A DNA stretch of 64,000 bases from Diphasiastrum complanatum (GCA_029204225.1 CM055113.1:821973-885972); one strand, 5' to 3'. Positions 1-11,709 are shown, numbered from the stretch's first letter. Numbers and translations are program-made. The notes: generated from the letters alone by a model not told the origin.

Positions 1-900
1 TCGACCCATCAGAGCACACGAGCGAAAATGAAAGAATCTCCGCAAGGCAGGCTGTACACCCAAGAGAAAGAATACTGCTGCTCCGCCGCCCCCACCACCA
101 CCACCACCTCCACCTCCACCTCCACCTCCACCTCCACCTCCACCTCCTCCTCCAGTTTTTGCCGCAGCAAGCCCAAGCAGGACCCTAGAGCATGGCAGGG
201 GTAGGCCAGCCCCTCGTGCGCGACACCTTGGGCTGTAAAAGAGCTCCGCATGATGCAACCACCACCTCCTCGACCACGTAGGAAGCGCAAAATTGTGAAG
301 TGGCTGCAAGATATTAGGAGATATCAGAAATCTATTAAATTTCTGATGCCTAGGGCCCCATTTGTGGGGCTTGTAAAAAAAATAATTGATTAATTTTTCT
401 TGGGGAACAGGGTTACGACAGATGTTGTGTCCGTGATACAAGAGTCTGCAAGCTTCTGTTCGCTGCTTGTAGCGCGAGACTTGGTGTCAATGTCATGTTG
501 TTTTGCCAACAACTTTTTCCATATGCAAATTTTAATGTATGTATTGAGTTAGAGCTTTCGGTCAACGCTTTTGTGCTGCAGACGGTAACGAATGGAGATG
601 AAGTTGGTAGTTAATGTCAATCAGATTTGTTAAAAAACTTTGGAGAAAATTGAAATGTTTTTTGGTTCAAATCTGTGTTCTCTTCGTAATGGTATGTGGT
701 TTGTTTTTAATTTGTTGTATAAAATACCATAAATGTACTGTATAAAACTAAATCCCAGTTTGGTGGTATAGGTTTGGGGGTGGCAAATTCTAGATTATTA
801 AGCAACCTGTTTTTAATACGTAATTACCTTTCGCCATATTTTTGGAGAGTTTTTGCATAATATAGGGCCCGAAATCAAATCTGTGCATGGGTATGTGCGA
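1..900. other. Anonymous DNA with (CCACCT)n microsatellite
   Basis: No gene is recognised. Positions about 87-150 are a CCA/CCT hexanucleotide microsatellite; the minus-strand frame across it reads alternating Glu and Val and is a by-product of the repeat. The rest is AT-rich sequence with no convincing coding signal. Confidence 0.6.
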
Positions 901-902
901 TT

Positions 903-1050
903 CGCACACAGAGCGCGAAGAGAGAGGAGAGAGAACGTGTGCGCAGAGAGAGAGAGTCGAGACAGACAACTCGCCGAGGGAGAGAGACAGTGCCGAGGGA
1001 GAGAGACAACGCGGACATAGAGATAGCGAGCGGAGAGAGAAGGAGAGTGC
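903..1050. repeat. GA-rich low-complexity tract
   Basis: A degenerate purine tract built of GAGAGA runs mixed with CGAG steps. Open frames on both strands here encode only Arg/Glu or Ser/Leu runs. A similar tract lies at about 1914-1985. Confidence 0.8.
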
Positions 1051-1089
1051 GAGGTACATAGAAATTCTTAACCTGCTCAAAGATACTCA

Positions 1090-1470
1090 ATGATGCACGA
1101 TGGAGCCTCCAATCCAAATGTTTTACTTTCTCTCAGGAGGTGCAACGACATTAATCTTCATGCTGCTTGGAGCGTAGTTATCTCCTTCCTCATCTGATCT
1201 GCAATTCCAGGGAACATGCTTCTCCCTCCACTAAGAACAGTATTGCCATACAAATCTTTTCGGATATCAACATCACACTTCATTATGGAATTGTAGGTGG
1301 TCTCGTGGATCTCTGCAGCTTCCATACCAATTAGAGGTGGCTGGAATAGTACTTCAGCACATCTGAACCGTTGTGCACCGATTGTAATAACCTGTCCATC
1401 AACGCAACTCATAGATTTTCTCAATTGAGGAGCCGTTCTTTGCTTTCTCTAGTGAATTACAGATTAATGT
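1090..1470 (-). pseudogene. Actin relic (subdomain 3/4 region)
   Basis: The minus-strand translation at 1158-1424 is unmistakably actin, for example [19 protein letters not shown] followed by [17 protein letters not shown] and MFPGIADQM. It corresponds to roughly residues 240-325 of the usual 375-377. Actin similarity continues in other frames on both sides: an EKAK..SSIEK..YEL stretch upstream to about 1470, and an APSSMK..VVAPPERK stretch downstream to about 1090. At least two frameshifts and a premature TAA after PPERK break the frame. No start, N-terminal exons or C-terminus are present, so it is a dead fragment. Whether it was retro-copied or is a genomic exon cannot be decided, since known plant introns may fall outside this piece. 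Confidence 0.93.
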
Positions 1471-2007
1471 GATTAGCCTCCCGATGACGAGGATTCAATG
1501 CGGATTGAAAGTTGTGCAAGTTCGGTGATCGCTGCTCAGCTGTGATAAATATATGATGGTATAGACGTGGCGAGATGAAAAGCGAGTAGCATCTCGATTC
1601 TCTGCCGCCGTAAGCGTGTACATGTCACACATCGATCTCAGGGAAGATTGCGGCGTGCTCGGTGAATAATAAGATATTGAGGGAAAATTTGATCTCATTG
1701 CTGATCGTGATTATGTGAATTTGTGATGTGACTGATGTGATTTTCCAAAAAGTCATTTCGTGATTTCACCGTTCAAAGTCTCTGAAAAGGCATCATCAGA
1801 TCATAAGAATCAGTTACATTTTGCTCAAGGAAGAGATATTGTAGTAGCGTACTTTGCGATTTGAAGTTAGCACACAATGTTACTCCAAGTATAAGGATTT
1901 TCATAAGGTGCAAAGAGAGAGAGAGAGGAGAGAGAAAGATCGCGCTGTAGAGAGAGAGAGTGCGCGCGCTGAGAGAGAGAGAGAATAAAAAAATCTACTA
2001 AAGTCAA

Positions 2008-2147
2008 TTACGTTAGGTAATGGCCATTGATCGGGCCATTACCATGAAAAATTCGATCCCATAGCATCTCGTGCCCTCCGCCACTCGCTGCTGGGTCTGT
2101 GATTATTCATGGTAATGGCCCTCCCAATGGCCATTACCTAATACGTA
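2008..2147. repeat. MITE-like nested inverted repeat
   Basis: Arm 1 (about 2010-2048, ACGTTAGGTAATGGCC...) is the reverse complement of arm 2 (about 2107-2146, ...GGCCATTACCTAATACGT) over about 38 bases with few mismatches; the spacer is about 58 bases. Each arm is itself an imperfect palindrome, TAATGGCC...GGCCATTA. The structure could be a small MITE or a hairpin-forming cis element. No coding capacity. Confidence 0.7.
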
Positions 2148-2159
2148 AACGGCCACCCC

Positions 2160-2505
2160 TGCTAATAACGCTTATTAGTTGGGAGCCATTCCAGCGATCC
2201 CGCCGCGGACTGCCATGCATGCCAGAATCACCTCGCTGGTTTGTTATCAAGGGGAGACTAGATGAAGCCCACCATATATATAAATTGATATTTCAAAGGA
2301 CAAAGAAGACGCAGATCTGAGATTAGCAGACATCATAGTGGCGGCAGAACAAGCCACTCGAAGTTCAGATTCGGATGAAGATTTCGTCAAAGAATTTTGA
2401 GACGTTGTGCATCTCTCGGTTGCGTCAGAAAATACAGTTCCGTTATTTAAATATGAACCAGACGAAGTGTATGGCAGTAGCTTTTCTGCCCTAATGCGGC
2501 AGTAA
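2160..2505 (+). pseudogene. Polyol/monosaccharide transporter relic
   Basis: MPESPRWFVIKGRLDEA (from 2218) matches the PESPRWL..GR signature after transmembrane helix 6 of MFS sugar transporters. A frame change about 25 codons on leads into ADLRLADIIVAAEQATRSS, which fits the cytoplasmic central loop of plant polyol/monosaccharide transporters (LR..DI..AAG). A stop follows VKEF, and the same frame continues to a stop near 2505. Only this loop region of a roughly 500-residue protein is present. It is a frameshifted relic. Confidence 0.75.
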
Positions 2506-2538
2506 GACACATATTGATTGTAGGGTTGTAGCTATGGC

Positions 2539-2995
2539 ATACCTAATAGCACGCGAAAAAAAAAAGTTGTGTGGGTTGTGTTATAAGTAACAGTAAAAGG
2601 ACTGCTGCCAGTGTTTTGATCAGCGACAAGCGACATCTTTCGCAAGGCCAAAAGGACAGGACAGCTGTTGGCCTGGTTTACAATGACGGATTGCTCTCCT
2701 TTTCTGACTCAAAAGGACTAACCCCTTTGGTTCACACAAAAAGCATGCTCATGGATGATGGCATTACCTAAGGCTAATAGCACACGAAAAAAAAAATTTG
2801 TGTGGGTTGCGTAATAGTTAACAGTAAAAGGACTACTGCCAGTGTTTTGAACTTTTGATCAGCGACAAGCGATATCTTTCGCAAGGCCAAAAGGGACAGG
2901 ACAGCTGTTGGCCTAATGACGGATTGCTGTCCTTTTTTGACTCAAAAGGCTAGCCCCATTGATTAACACAAAAAGCATGCTCATGGCATTACTTA
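2539..2995. repeat. Tandem duplication, two ~225-bp units
   Basis: Unit 1 (about 2539-2770) and unit 2 (about 2771-2995) share, in order, TAATAGCAC.CGAAAA, TGTGTGGGTTG, CAGTAAAAGGACT.CTGCCAG, ATCAGCGACAAGCGA, ACAGGACAGCTGTTGGCCT, TGACGGATTGCT.TCC and AAAAAGCATGCTCATGG. They differ by scattered substitutions and small indels, so the duplication is old. A shorter echo (TGTGTAAAAAGGCTGA twice) follows at about 3070-3105. No recognised family. Confidence 0.85.
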
Positions 2996-3600
2996 ATTAC
3001 AGAAAAACTCCATGGGAATCAAGTTATCAACTATCCTTTTTTATTCCAAAAAATCTAGCCGTCCTTTTCTGTGTAAAAAGGCTGATCTGTGTAAAAAGGC
3101 TGAGCTGCTGACGGCGGCTGTCCTTTTTTCATATATATATATATATATTCGTGGACCCTTGAAGACTTTTATTTTTCATCATTTGTTTTTGTTAGGAAAT
3201 TTATACATCCTTAATGACCTGTTTTGAAACTTTGGAGTTTTTCCCATTTGGAGATTTGCTTACATTTGCACCAATTCACATTTGTTTACAGCAGGGCCTT
3301 ATTAGAGAGTAACTCACATTAAGGAACTTAAAGGATCAAGCAAAAGACGAATTTATTGAAGAGGTATTTCATACTACATAGCAATAATTTGAAAATTTAT
3401 TACTCTCTAAGTTTTGCATATTATTTCACAAAAACATTGGTGGGTCTCACACTCCCCAGCTTCAGGACAACCACAAGTTTAAAAAAAAAAATTGGATGCT
3501 CATGTGCCATGTGTTCGGACAACCAAAATTTATCCTATAAGTGTTTTTATGGGATTAGGGAGATGGAATATATAGGCAAAGTTTGTCATACTTTTACATG
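2996..3600. other. Anonymous AT-rich spacer
   Basis: No gene recognised. It contains an (AT)n microsatellite at about 3130-3149 and A- or T-homopolymers. Confidence 0.5.
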
Positions 3601-4590
3601 TGTGTGCCTGGGTGTGAAGCTGCCTGGCACCACCTGTGGCTGCCCATCGCCGTTCATAGACTGCCTGGTGCCACATGCGCTGCCCGACTCCATCGACGGG
3701 GTGCCTGAGACCACACCCTAGCGCTTGCCAGCGAAAATCAACTGTGCCCCCGATTTTTTACGGGCACCGCCCTCGCGAGCATGGCAACGGGGCTTGTCTA
3801 AGCCTCGTCTCTTATTGGGACGCATACGATGACGCCCGCCCCAATGCATCACAGCCGCGTGTCCCCACTCTGTCCCCACAATCTGCCCCCCTGCCAGGCA
3901 CCTACACACCTGCCTGCAAAGCTCAGCTTTGTCCCATAAGTTTCCTATGGACTGAGCAACTTACTGTATATATTAGATAAATTGTTCATTACTACCATGT
4001 GTGCTTGCTCGGGGGCACGCCAGTCATGCTCGGGTCACGCCCGGTGCTCGCGAAAATTTTGGGCTCCAGCTGCCGGGCGCCACCCTGGGCTTACGCTCGC
4101 CCCCTGCATGCCCGTGCGGCGCCAGCTTGCGCCCTGCCGGGCGCCAGGGCAGGGTGCCTCGAAGCACGATACGTTGGTGCCGGGTGCCCGGAATCGCGAT
4201 AGCGTCTCTCACCAAGAAAATTTTGAGGGCCCGAGCACCCGATCCACGTGTCGCATAGGCACGGGAGCGGGCGTTACTCCCCCTCCCGGGCCAACAAGTG
4301 CCAATACGTGACATCGCTGTCTGAGGGCCTTCTTTGCTGGGAGGACCCTCCAACGGCGGGAGCCAGAGGGCAAGCCCCGACCAACAAGGAAGGCCCGAGG
4401 ACTTCGGGCCTCCCCTTATAATGTCATTGTGCGAAGGTTTTTTTTTTTTGGGCTGTACGGTACTGCTGTACGGCCGTACATGTGGACTAGTTTTTTTGGG
4501 GGGTGTACGGACGTACGCGTGGACTAGTTTTTGTTTTTTTTTTTTGTTTTTTTTTTCGGTTTTTTGGGGCAAATTTTTTTACATTTGACC
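3600..4590. other. GC-rich island of unknown nature
   Basis: Base composition changes abruptly from AT-rich to strongly GC-rich, most clearly at 3990-4420. Several overlapping frames stay open on both strands simply because stop codons are rare, and none shows a recognisable domain. A short hairpin GGCCCGAGGACTTCGGGCC sits at 4392-4410. T-homopolymers at 4438-4560 separate the island from the copia fragment beyond. It could be part of an unrecognised GC-rich repeat. Confidence 0.4.
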
Positions 4591-6640
4591 TGCATTTTGG
4601 CTCTCTCGCTCTTAGGTATGTGAATATACACTCGGCATCCATATACTCGCAACCCATCCATCTTAGACTTCTTACCAGTGAATGCCTCCTCGGGTGTGCG
4701 ATTATGTATAGCAACTGTAGGGCTTCTATTTTGTAAGAACACAGCAGTTTTGACAGCTTCTCCCCATAAAGAATCAGTAACTCCCATATGTGTCATCATT
4801 GCCCTAGCTACTTCGACAATGGTACGATTCTTTCTTTCAGCTACCCCATTTTGTTGAGGTGTATCAACTTTCGCAAACTCCTGTTTAATGTCATGCTCCT
4901 TCCAAAACCAATAAAATATGTGGAACGATACTCACCACCACGATCTACCCTGAGTACCTTGATCTTAGCACCTGACTGATTTTCAACCAATGCTTTGAAG
5001 CTTTTGAAGCATCCAAATGTGTCAAACTTTTGCTTAACGGTGTAGATCCAGGTCTTCCACTGAGTAATCATCAATGAAGGTTAGCAAATAAAATGCTTTA
5101 CCAAAAGACATTACCTCCATTGGCCCACATAAGTTAGAGTGTATCAACTCAAGCACTCGTTTTGCCCTTGTTGCTCCTTTGTTGAACTTCTTCCTGTGTG
5201 CCTAGCATGCACTCCTTGCAAATGGACTCTTCCTTGTCATCCAAACTAGGTAGACCTGTTACCATCTTGAGCTTACGAAGTAGCCTCAAGCTTTTGAAGT
5301 TCAAATGCCCCACACGTCTATGCCATAAATCACTTTGTGATATAGATGTAGATGCTAACACACTGCATTTCGTAACAACAGCATTTAACTTGTACAAATC
5401 ACAAGTTTTATCCCTAAAGTCATCAACAATCACCTTGAAACCCTGTTTCACATCCTTGATCTGGCATTTCTTGTTGTTGAACTCCACCTTCAACTTATGA
5501 TCTGTCATTGTACCAATAGATAAAAGACTCTTCTAAAGGCCAGGAACATACAACACATTTTCAATTACCTTCACATGTCCATCAGGAAATTGAATAGGCA
5601 CTGCACCAACCGTTTGCCTGCGCAACTCTATCTCCATCATCAGTAAGCTCTAGGTTCTTAAACCATGATTTGTTGCCAGTCATGTGTCTCGATGCTCCGG
5701 AGTCCACGTACCAATGTGTATGATCAATGGAATGTTGCGATGCTAATGTTTCGTGCCTTGATCTTCATTATCGCTATTATTTTCTTCTTCGACAAAATTG
5801 GTCAACTGCTTCACTTTGCCCCTCTTAATATCCGCCTTCTTCTTGCGACAATCTCTTGCCCAATGTTTAAGCTTTTGTCAATAGAAACAATTGTCTTTCT
5901 TCTTCTTGCCTGATGTGGATCCTTGATTATCATCCTCACATTCGACTTCTTGGATTGCTTCTTGTATTTATGCTTCCCTTTGGCTAGCATTGCTTGATCT
6001 TCCGATGTGGTAAGTCGAGTTTTTACTATTTCATGCCTTTGTTCCTCCTGTAGGATGATGCCATGAAGATTTTCAAATGTTGGTAGTCTCTCCCTCGAAG
6101 CAATGCCACATGCAAACATTTGAAAATTTTTGGATAGGCCATTTATAGCTGTGTGAACCACCTCAACATCTCTTATTAGCTCTCCAATAGCTATCAACTT
6201 GTCTCTAACTCCTTTATTCGTTTGAAATAGGACCCTATGCCGTCATTCTCCTCCATGCGAACACTTATGAGTTTGGTCCTCAAAAACATCATTCGAGAGG
6301 GGTTCATCGTTTGAAACTGCGTTTTGAGTGCATCCCAAGTGCCTCTTGCTGATACAGCTTCACTAATGTGGGCAATGACACGATCCTTCACTGATAAGTT
6401 CATCAAGGATAAGGCCTTCTGCGCCCTTTTGTTAAATGCATGAATATCGGCTGGAGTTGTAGTTGGACGTTGTTCCACCCCATTGACAATGTCCCACAGC
6501 TCTTTTTCCATGAAAATACTTTTCATTTTGAATTTCCAAATGCTATAATTGGATACCCCATCCAATCTACTAGCTTCTCCAAGCCCGGATTCTCCCAATC
6601 CTGCCATTTCACCAAACATTGCTCCTATAGCGCTTTAATG
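4590..6640 (-). pseudogene. Copia element I: decayed gag-PR-integrase remnant
   Basis: The minus strand carries, in order, a gag of UBN2 type (6619-6194, WDIVNGVEQRP and YFKRIKEL), gag continuation (6197-5811), a broken zinc knuckle (KHWARDCRKKKAD in a shifted frame near 5830), the GAG-pre-integrase box (5508-5149, DLWHRRVGHLNFKSL and CKECMLG), integrase core pieces (5074-4841, VLRVDRGGEYRS) and the end of integrase (4799-4590, WGEAVKTAVFLQNRSP and VYGCRVYIHIP). Multiple frameshifts and stops are present. RT and RNase H are missing because the copy ends at about 4590. The probable PBS and LTR of the same element lie at 13518 onward, since element A interrupts its leader. Confidence 0.9.
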
Positions 6641-6799
6641 AGGCCCAATGACAAGCTTATGGAGAAATTTAGACTTCTAAAAGTCAACATTAAGGTTTGA
6701 CCAAAAAAGTTTCAGGACCTCCCGCCGCTTTTTTGCCAAATTGGAAGCCAAATCGGTGTCGTCCTCCGAAATGCCCTTCATCACCAACTCCCAACTACT

Positions 6800-7549
6800 T
6801 GTTGTGTTGTCGATGTAGCATAGGGGTCCGTCACTAGGAGTGGCAACCTCGCCTTCACCTGCATAGCAAGAAGAGAGAGGGAGAGGAGAGAGGGGAGAAA
6901 GAGAGTGGAGAGAGGGAGAGAGAGAGAGAACGCCTAGGTTGAGAAAGGCTTTGGGGGCTCGAACTACCCAAAGCTATTCTATCCCAACGTAGGGAGAGAG
7001 GGAGAAGAGAGAGGGAGAAGAGAGAGAGAGAGAGGAGAGAGACAGAGAGATGGAGATGGAGATGGAGAAGCCAAGAGAGTCTTATTAGAATGAGAATGGA
7101 AGATGATACAATACAATGGAAACGGCTCCCTCTTATAGATTTTAGAGGTGAGCCTCCTTCACTCTCATTGGCCACTTCATTGGGGCAAGGATTCTAATCC
7201 AAGCCTTTAAAATAAACACAACTTAAATCTATTGGTGCTAAGAAAGCACAAGGGCACTCACATGATTCATGTGAGTTTTAAGTTGGACCCTTTTAGCTTT
7301 TTTATTTGCAACTTGACTTAGGGCCTCTCATGTCAATTTAGAGTTTTAAGCCCCTAGTCTCTTATTCTGAGGAATTACAACTTGCTACTTGTACTGGGTT
7401 AGGCTTACACGTGCAGGATGCCAGTGCCCTCACACTTATTACCCTACTTACAATGTACTATGGTGGGGCCCACTAGGCAAGGCTTGGCCAACAATATTTT
7501 AAGTGGTGGGACCCACTTGTTTATTACTGTGCAGGAAATACCCACAACA
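6800..7549 (-). repeat. Element A 3' LTR
   Basis: Starts TGTTGTG, ends CACAACA. Compared with the partner LTR it has a short GA tract (about 7005-7055 against >100 bp) and keeps about 85 bp (about 7443-7530) lost from the partner. Marks the downstream end of A on the minus strand. Confidence 0.9.
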
Positions 7550-7740
7550 GGGTCCACGACCCAAAGTAGTGCCAGTCCCTCGGCACTAAGCTGCAACTGA
7601 CGTGAAGGGGCGATGTTGTTGGTTCTTTTATTGCTGGGACATGGGTGCTTTAGGAAAAGTGTGGATAAAATTTTCTTACATAAAACCTGAGGCTTTATTG
7701 GATGATGGCGATTAGGCAAGGACTTGGACTTGCCAGATTT

Positions 7741-9560
7741 TCAAGAATACCCATACGGGTCTGGTGGCCATTCCGGATAACCTTGTTCATTGACAATTGG
7801 GTAGTCGAGGTATGCCATCGGAGGATCCCAAGATAAATCTTGCTGATATAATGGATCGTCATAGATCAGCGCAACTGGTCCCAATGTCATGGACTCCCCC
7901 AAATCATAATGTGGATATGACGTGCTTGCTTGATGCTCTTGTTTGTCCAGGTATTCGAAGTATGCATCAACCTGACGACTTTCCTCAACAGTCAATATCA
8001 TAGATATAGGACAAGGCTTTGTCATTGTAGGTGCTGGTTCTTGCTGTACAATTGGTTATTTTGGGCTTGGATTCCCTGGATTTAGCCTTTGAAGAATGGA
8101 TATACCCCGAATTGGCGTTGATTTGGGGGTTTGTTGAATTGTGGAACAATTAGACTTTGGTTGAATCTTGCTCGTTGAGGGAAAATCATGAACTTTAGTC
8201 TTCTCTTGGTCATTGCACTTCCCCGTTGAAGGCTACGTGATGGCACTGTTCCTTGGATCTTGTGTTGAATTGCCTTCAAGTTGCTCTGTTGACGCTAGTC
8301 TCCTTTGTAATTCATCACTAAGAATTCTTTGTAGCGATTGCACCAAGAGACTTGGTAAAATCCGTTGGACTTTGTCGGATGCCAATTTTTTTACTTCCTC
8401 AATTACCATTGGCGTGATGGATTCTACCATCTATGTCTTCCGTGATGGTTTTACTTGTTTTCCCGAGGGTATCTTTGTGTACTTTGGGACTTTTGCCAGA
8501 TTGTCCTCTTCGTCACTCGTTTCATAACCCGGTGGCACAAATATTTTTCTTTTGTAGTACGTTGGAGGTTACTTCAGGTGCATGCCGGTCTACATAGGCC
8601 AAACGCCTCTTGGCTATTTGTGAATTTCTCATCAGAAAATCTCGGCATGGATGATTAACTCCGCATTGTGCACACCAGGGATCAAATGTTGACGGATCCC
8701 CTCGGTGTGGACATTCAGCCCGACGGTGTTTTCCTACGCATCCATAGCACCTAACTGAGTGCAGTATGCCATCACATCTAAGTTGATAGGCATACACCGG
8801 TAACAGATTTCCCTTAGGATCTTCCACAAAATAGACTGGTAGACTGTTATGGTCCTCCATTGAATGTGGTGACATGCAAGAGGATATAACCAAAACTTCT
8901 ACTTTTAGATGGATCAATCTGACATCCATCCTTCTGGTGAGCTCCTTGTTGGCTTGATTCTGCTTCTGACCGTTGAACTGCTGGATCTTGCTGTCGACAA
9001 GCCCGTTGTTCTGTATTTTGTCCTTTTAACAAGCGCGGATTCTTGATTGTACACCTGGTACTTGGATGATCTCCAAAGCAGAAGGTACATTCATCCTTTT
9101 CAAGAAACTTAATAGAGCGAGCACAAGCTTGCTGATAGCTTGAACTGCAAGGTTCTTGGTCTTCCGCTACACTTGATCTGCTTGACCTTGCTGCACTTTG
9201 TTGCCTTGCATGGGGTTCCATTCTTGTTGAATCATTGCTCGTTGTCGACCTTTGTTCCTCTGATTCCCCATCTGGATAGGGAAAATCCTTCTTCTTGAGT
9301 GAGATTTCCATCAAGGCAGCATCCTTACAAAGTTGTGCAAGCGACGCATAGGATGCTAACTCTTCCATACCAGATCTGATCCTTTTGGGCAGTCCGACAT
9401 AGTATTTTGCCATGATGATCTATTGGGGAATCGGGGGATCACAATCCTTCACTAGATGATAGATCCGATAGGTGTAGTCTCAGATTGTTTCAACAGGGAA
9501 CTTTTTTAATCTCAATAATCCTACAAGGGCAGTCTCCATAGTTCAGCACTAGAATGTCTC
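7741..9560 (-). pseudogene. Element A gag-like frames with unusual zinc knuckles
   Basis: Minus-strand frames 9413-8847, 8929-8522, 8430-8233 and 8025-7741 appear to be one gag protein split by frameshifts or stops. The first begins KYYVGLPKRIRSGMEEL, matching the end of the gag capsid region, and resembles VGLPRWIRHELKF of element C. Cys/His motifs follow: CTFCFGDHPSTRC (9089-9051), CYGCVGKHRRAEC (about 8749-8711) and CAQCGVNHPCRDF (about 8670-8634). The first two are CX2CX3HX4C, one residue shorter than the usual CX2CX4HX4C. Upstream gag sequence to about 9560 is broken. No enzyme domains follow. Confidence 0.7.
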
Positions 9561-10170
9561 AAAGTAGCTGGTTGGTGAATTGCTTCAAGGTTTGCTCAAT
9601 GACTCTGGTGTTCAAACCTCTTTTTTTTTTTTTTTTTTTTGTTTGGGAGACGGAGAAGAAGAAAAAGAGAAGAGAATCGGTAAACGGTGGATTAGTATGG
9701 ATGAGAATAGAGACAGAAATGGATTTATCTAGCAGAGGTGGAGATAGAAGATGGAATAGAGATGGGACAGAAGAATGATCGATGGATAGTGGTTGATGTG
9801 GAGAGAACTGATCGGCTTGATCTGAGATTCATTCACTTGATTCAGTCCAGGGATGTTGGATCTTGATGGATAATGTGACTGCACCCTAGATTTGACAAGA
9901 GCTAATTAGTTTCAGTTGGCTAATAGTGTGATTTTAGTCCTTTTTCTTGGTTTTTTTTTTTCTTTGAGATTTCTTCAAGTCTGAGTGAATCTAATCTTCA
10001 ACCTTCCTACAGTAGCTGTATATGGACCATTTCTAGACAATGTGAGTTCTGCAATGGTTCTTGATGGACAAATTTGTCAGGATACAGAAAAAACTCAATT
10101 TTTTGGCATTTTTTCTTGCATATTTTAAAATATAGCCATTGGATCTTCACAAAACTTTTACAGTAGCTAG
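9560..10170. other. Element A internal non-coding region
   Basis: T-homopolymer near 9622-9640 followed by GA-rich and AT-rich DNA with no recognised frame. It joins the gag part to the tandem array. Confidence 0.5.
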
Positions 10171-11215
10171 ATCTAGGGTTTTTTTGCAAAATTTTAAGAT
10201 TTTTTGGGAACAAAATCTCACAAATTAGTATGAACTATATCTCAGTCAGATTCAGCTACTCACCAAGCTGCAAGAGTTACTTCCCAAGAAAACTCAACAA
10301 ATCTTGAAAAAGGTGAATTTTTTTGGGGTTTTTTTGCAAAATTTTAAGATTTTCTGGGAACAAACCCTTGCAGACTGGTATGCACATGTATCTAAGTCAG
10401 ATTCAGCTGCTCACCAAGCTGCGAGAGCTACTTTCCAAGGAAACTCAAAAATCTTGAAAAAAGTGCATTTTTTTGGGGTTTTTTTTGCAAAATTTTAAGA
10501 TTTTCTGGGAACAAACCATCGCAGACTGGTATGCACTTGTATCTCAGTCAGATTCAGCTGCTCACCAAGTTGCAAGAGCTACTTCCCAAGGAAACTCAAA
10601 AAATCTTGAAAGAAACTGCATTTTTTTGGGGTTTTTTTTGCAAACTTTTAGGATTTTCTGGGAAAAACCCTCGCAGACTGGTATGCAGTTGTATCTCAGT
10701 CAATTTCAGCTGCGAGAGTTACTTCCCAAGGAAACTCAAAAAATCTTGAAAAAATTGCATTTTTTTTTGGGGTTTTTGGCCAAATTTTGAGATTTTTTGG
10801 GAACTAATCTTCGCAGGTTGGTATGTGCTTGTATCTGAGTCAGATCCACTTGCTTACCAAGCTGCGAGAGTTACTTCCTAGGGAAACTCAAAAATTTGCT
10901 GTCTGAGAAGGTTCTAGGCCACTTTTTGCTCTTGGGATCCTTCACAGGGGCATTTTTTTGGGGATCTAACTCTCGCAGACTTCTCTGTGTCCTTGTCTCA
11001 ATGAGATGGAACTTCAGAGAGCTCTGTCTACTTCCTAAGGAAAGTAAAAAATTTGTTGTTTGAGAAGGTTCTAGGCCATTTTTTTGCTCTTGAGAACCTT
11101 CATAGGGGCACTTTTTTTGGGATCTAGCTCTCGCAGACTTATTTGTGTCCTTGTCTCAGTGAGATGGAACTTCAAAGAGCTCTGCGAAGGTTAGTTTTGA
11201 GTTTTGAAATATTTT
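10170..11215. repeat. Element A internal tandem array (~150-bp units)
   Basis: Five units start at about 10176, 10327, 10477, 10629 and 10770, each with GGGTTTTTTTGCAAAATTTT, GGGAACAAA, CTCGCAGACTGGTATG, ATCTCAGTCAGATTCAGCT, ACTTCCCAAG.AAACTCAA and ATCTTGAAAA. Two further diverged units (about 10895-11055 and 11057-11212) share TCTCGCAGACTT, GTGTCCTTGTCTCA.TGAGATGGAACTTCA and GAGAAGGTTCTAGGCCA. Spacing is 140-160 bp. Open frames here (10304-10790, +) arise from the repeat. Confidence 0.9.
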
Positions 11216-11690
11216 TTGATTTTTACAAAGGATTTTTAAATTTTTTTGGATTTTTCTCTATTTTTTCAAAATATGATTGGCACTAACCCTCGCAGGCTTC
11301 TATGAAGGTCTGGGACAGTACCCTGGAGCTACTGCCAGTCATGCGAAGGTTCATGCCCATTGGTTTTTGAGAAATCAAAATCTGATGAGATTTTGCCTCT
11401 CTTTTTCCCTCCAAAAACAAATTTTGAGTTTTTTTTTCTGATTTTTATGGATTTTATGGATTAATGAAGGGATTCAGTGCTTGGATCTGATCCTCCCACC
11501 CCACAATCTCTCGCTACAGTTGAAACAAACAAAAACGTCACAGAAAAAGGGCAAAAACTAATACTACTCACACTATTCTACCCCTAAAATCTGATTTTTG
11601 GGTGAAAATGAATGGTGAGAGAGAAGAAAAGAGAGAGGGAGAGAGAGGAAGAGATTAAGAAAACTATGCGGCGAAGCGAGTGTGTGGCGT

Positions 11691-11708
11691 TCCCTGGCAA
11701 CGGCACCA
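11691..11708 (-). other. Element A primer-binding site
   Basis: The minus strand reads TGGTGCCGTTGCCAGGGA one base inside the right LTR. It resembles the TGGCGCCGTTGCCGGGGA-type PBS of plant gypsy elements, with substitutions. Confidence 0.75.
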
Positions 11709-11709
11709 C

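Noticed and set aside
9-290. Minus-strand frame with Glu-Val repeats
   Set aside because: Produced by the (CCACCT)n microsatellite; no domain and no flanking support.
1158-1424. Actin as a functional gene
   Set aside because: Only about a third of the protein is present, with frameshifts and a stop; no other exons nearby.
4024-4572. 182-codon minus-strand frame in the GC-rich island
   Set aside because: Overlapping long frames in several registers show that it is a composition effect; no recognisable domain.
10304-10790. Plus-strand frames with repeated NFKIFWEQT peptides
   Set aside because: They arise from the ~150-bp tandem array in element A.
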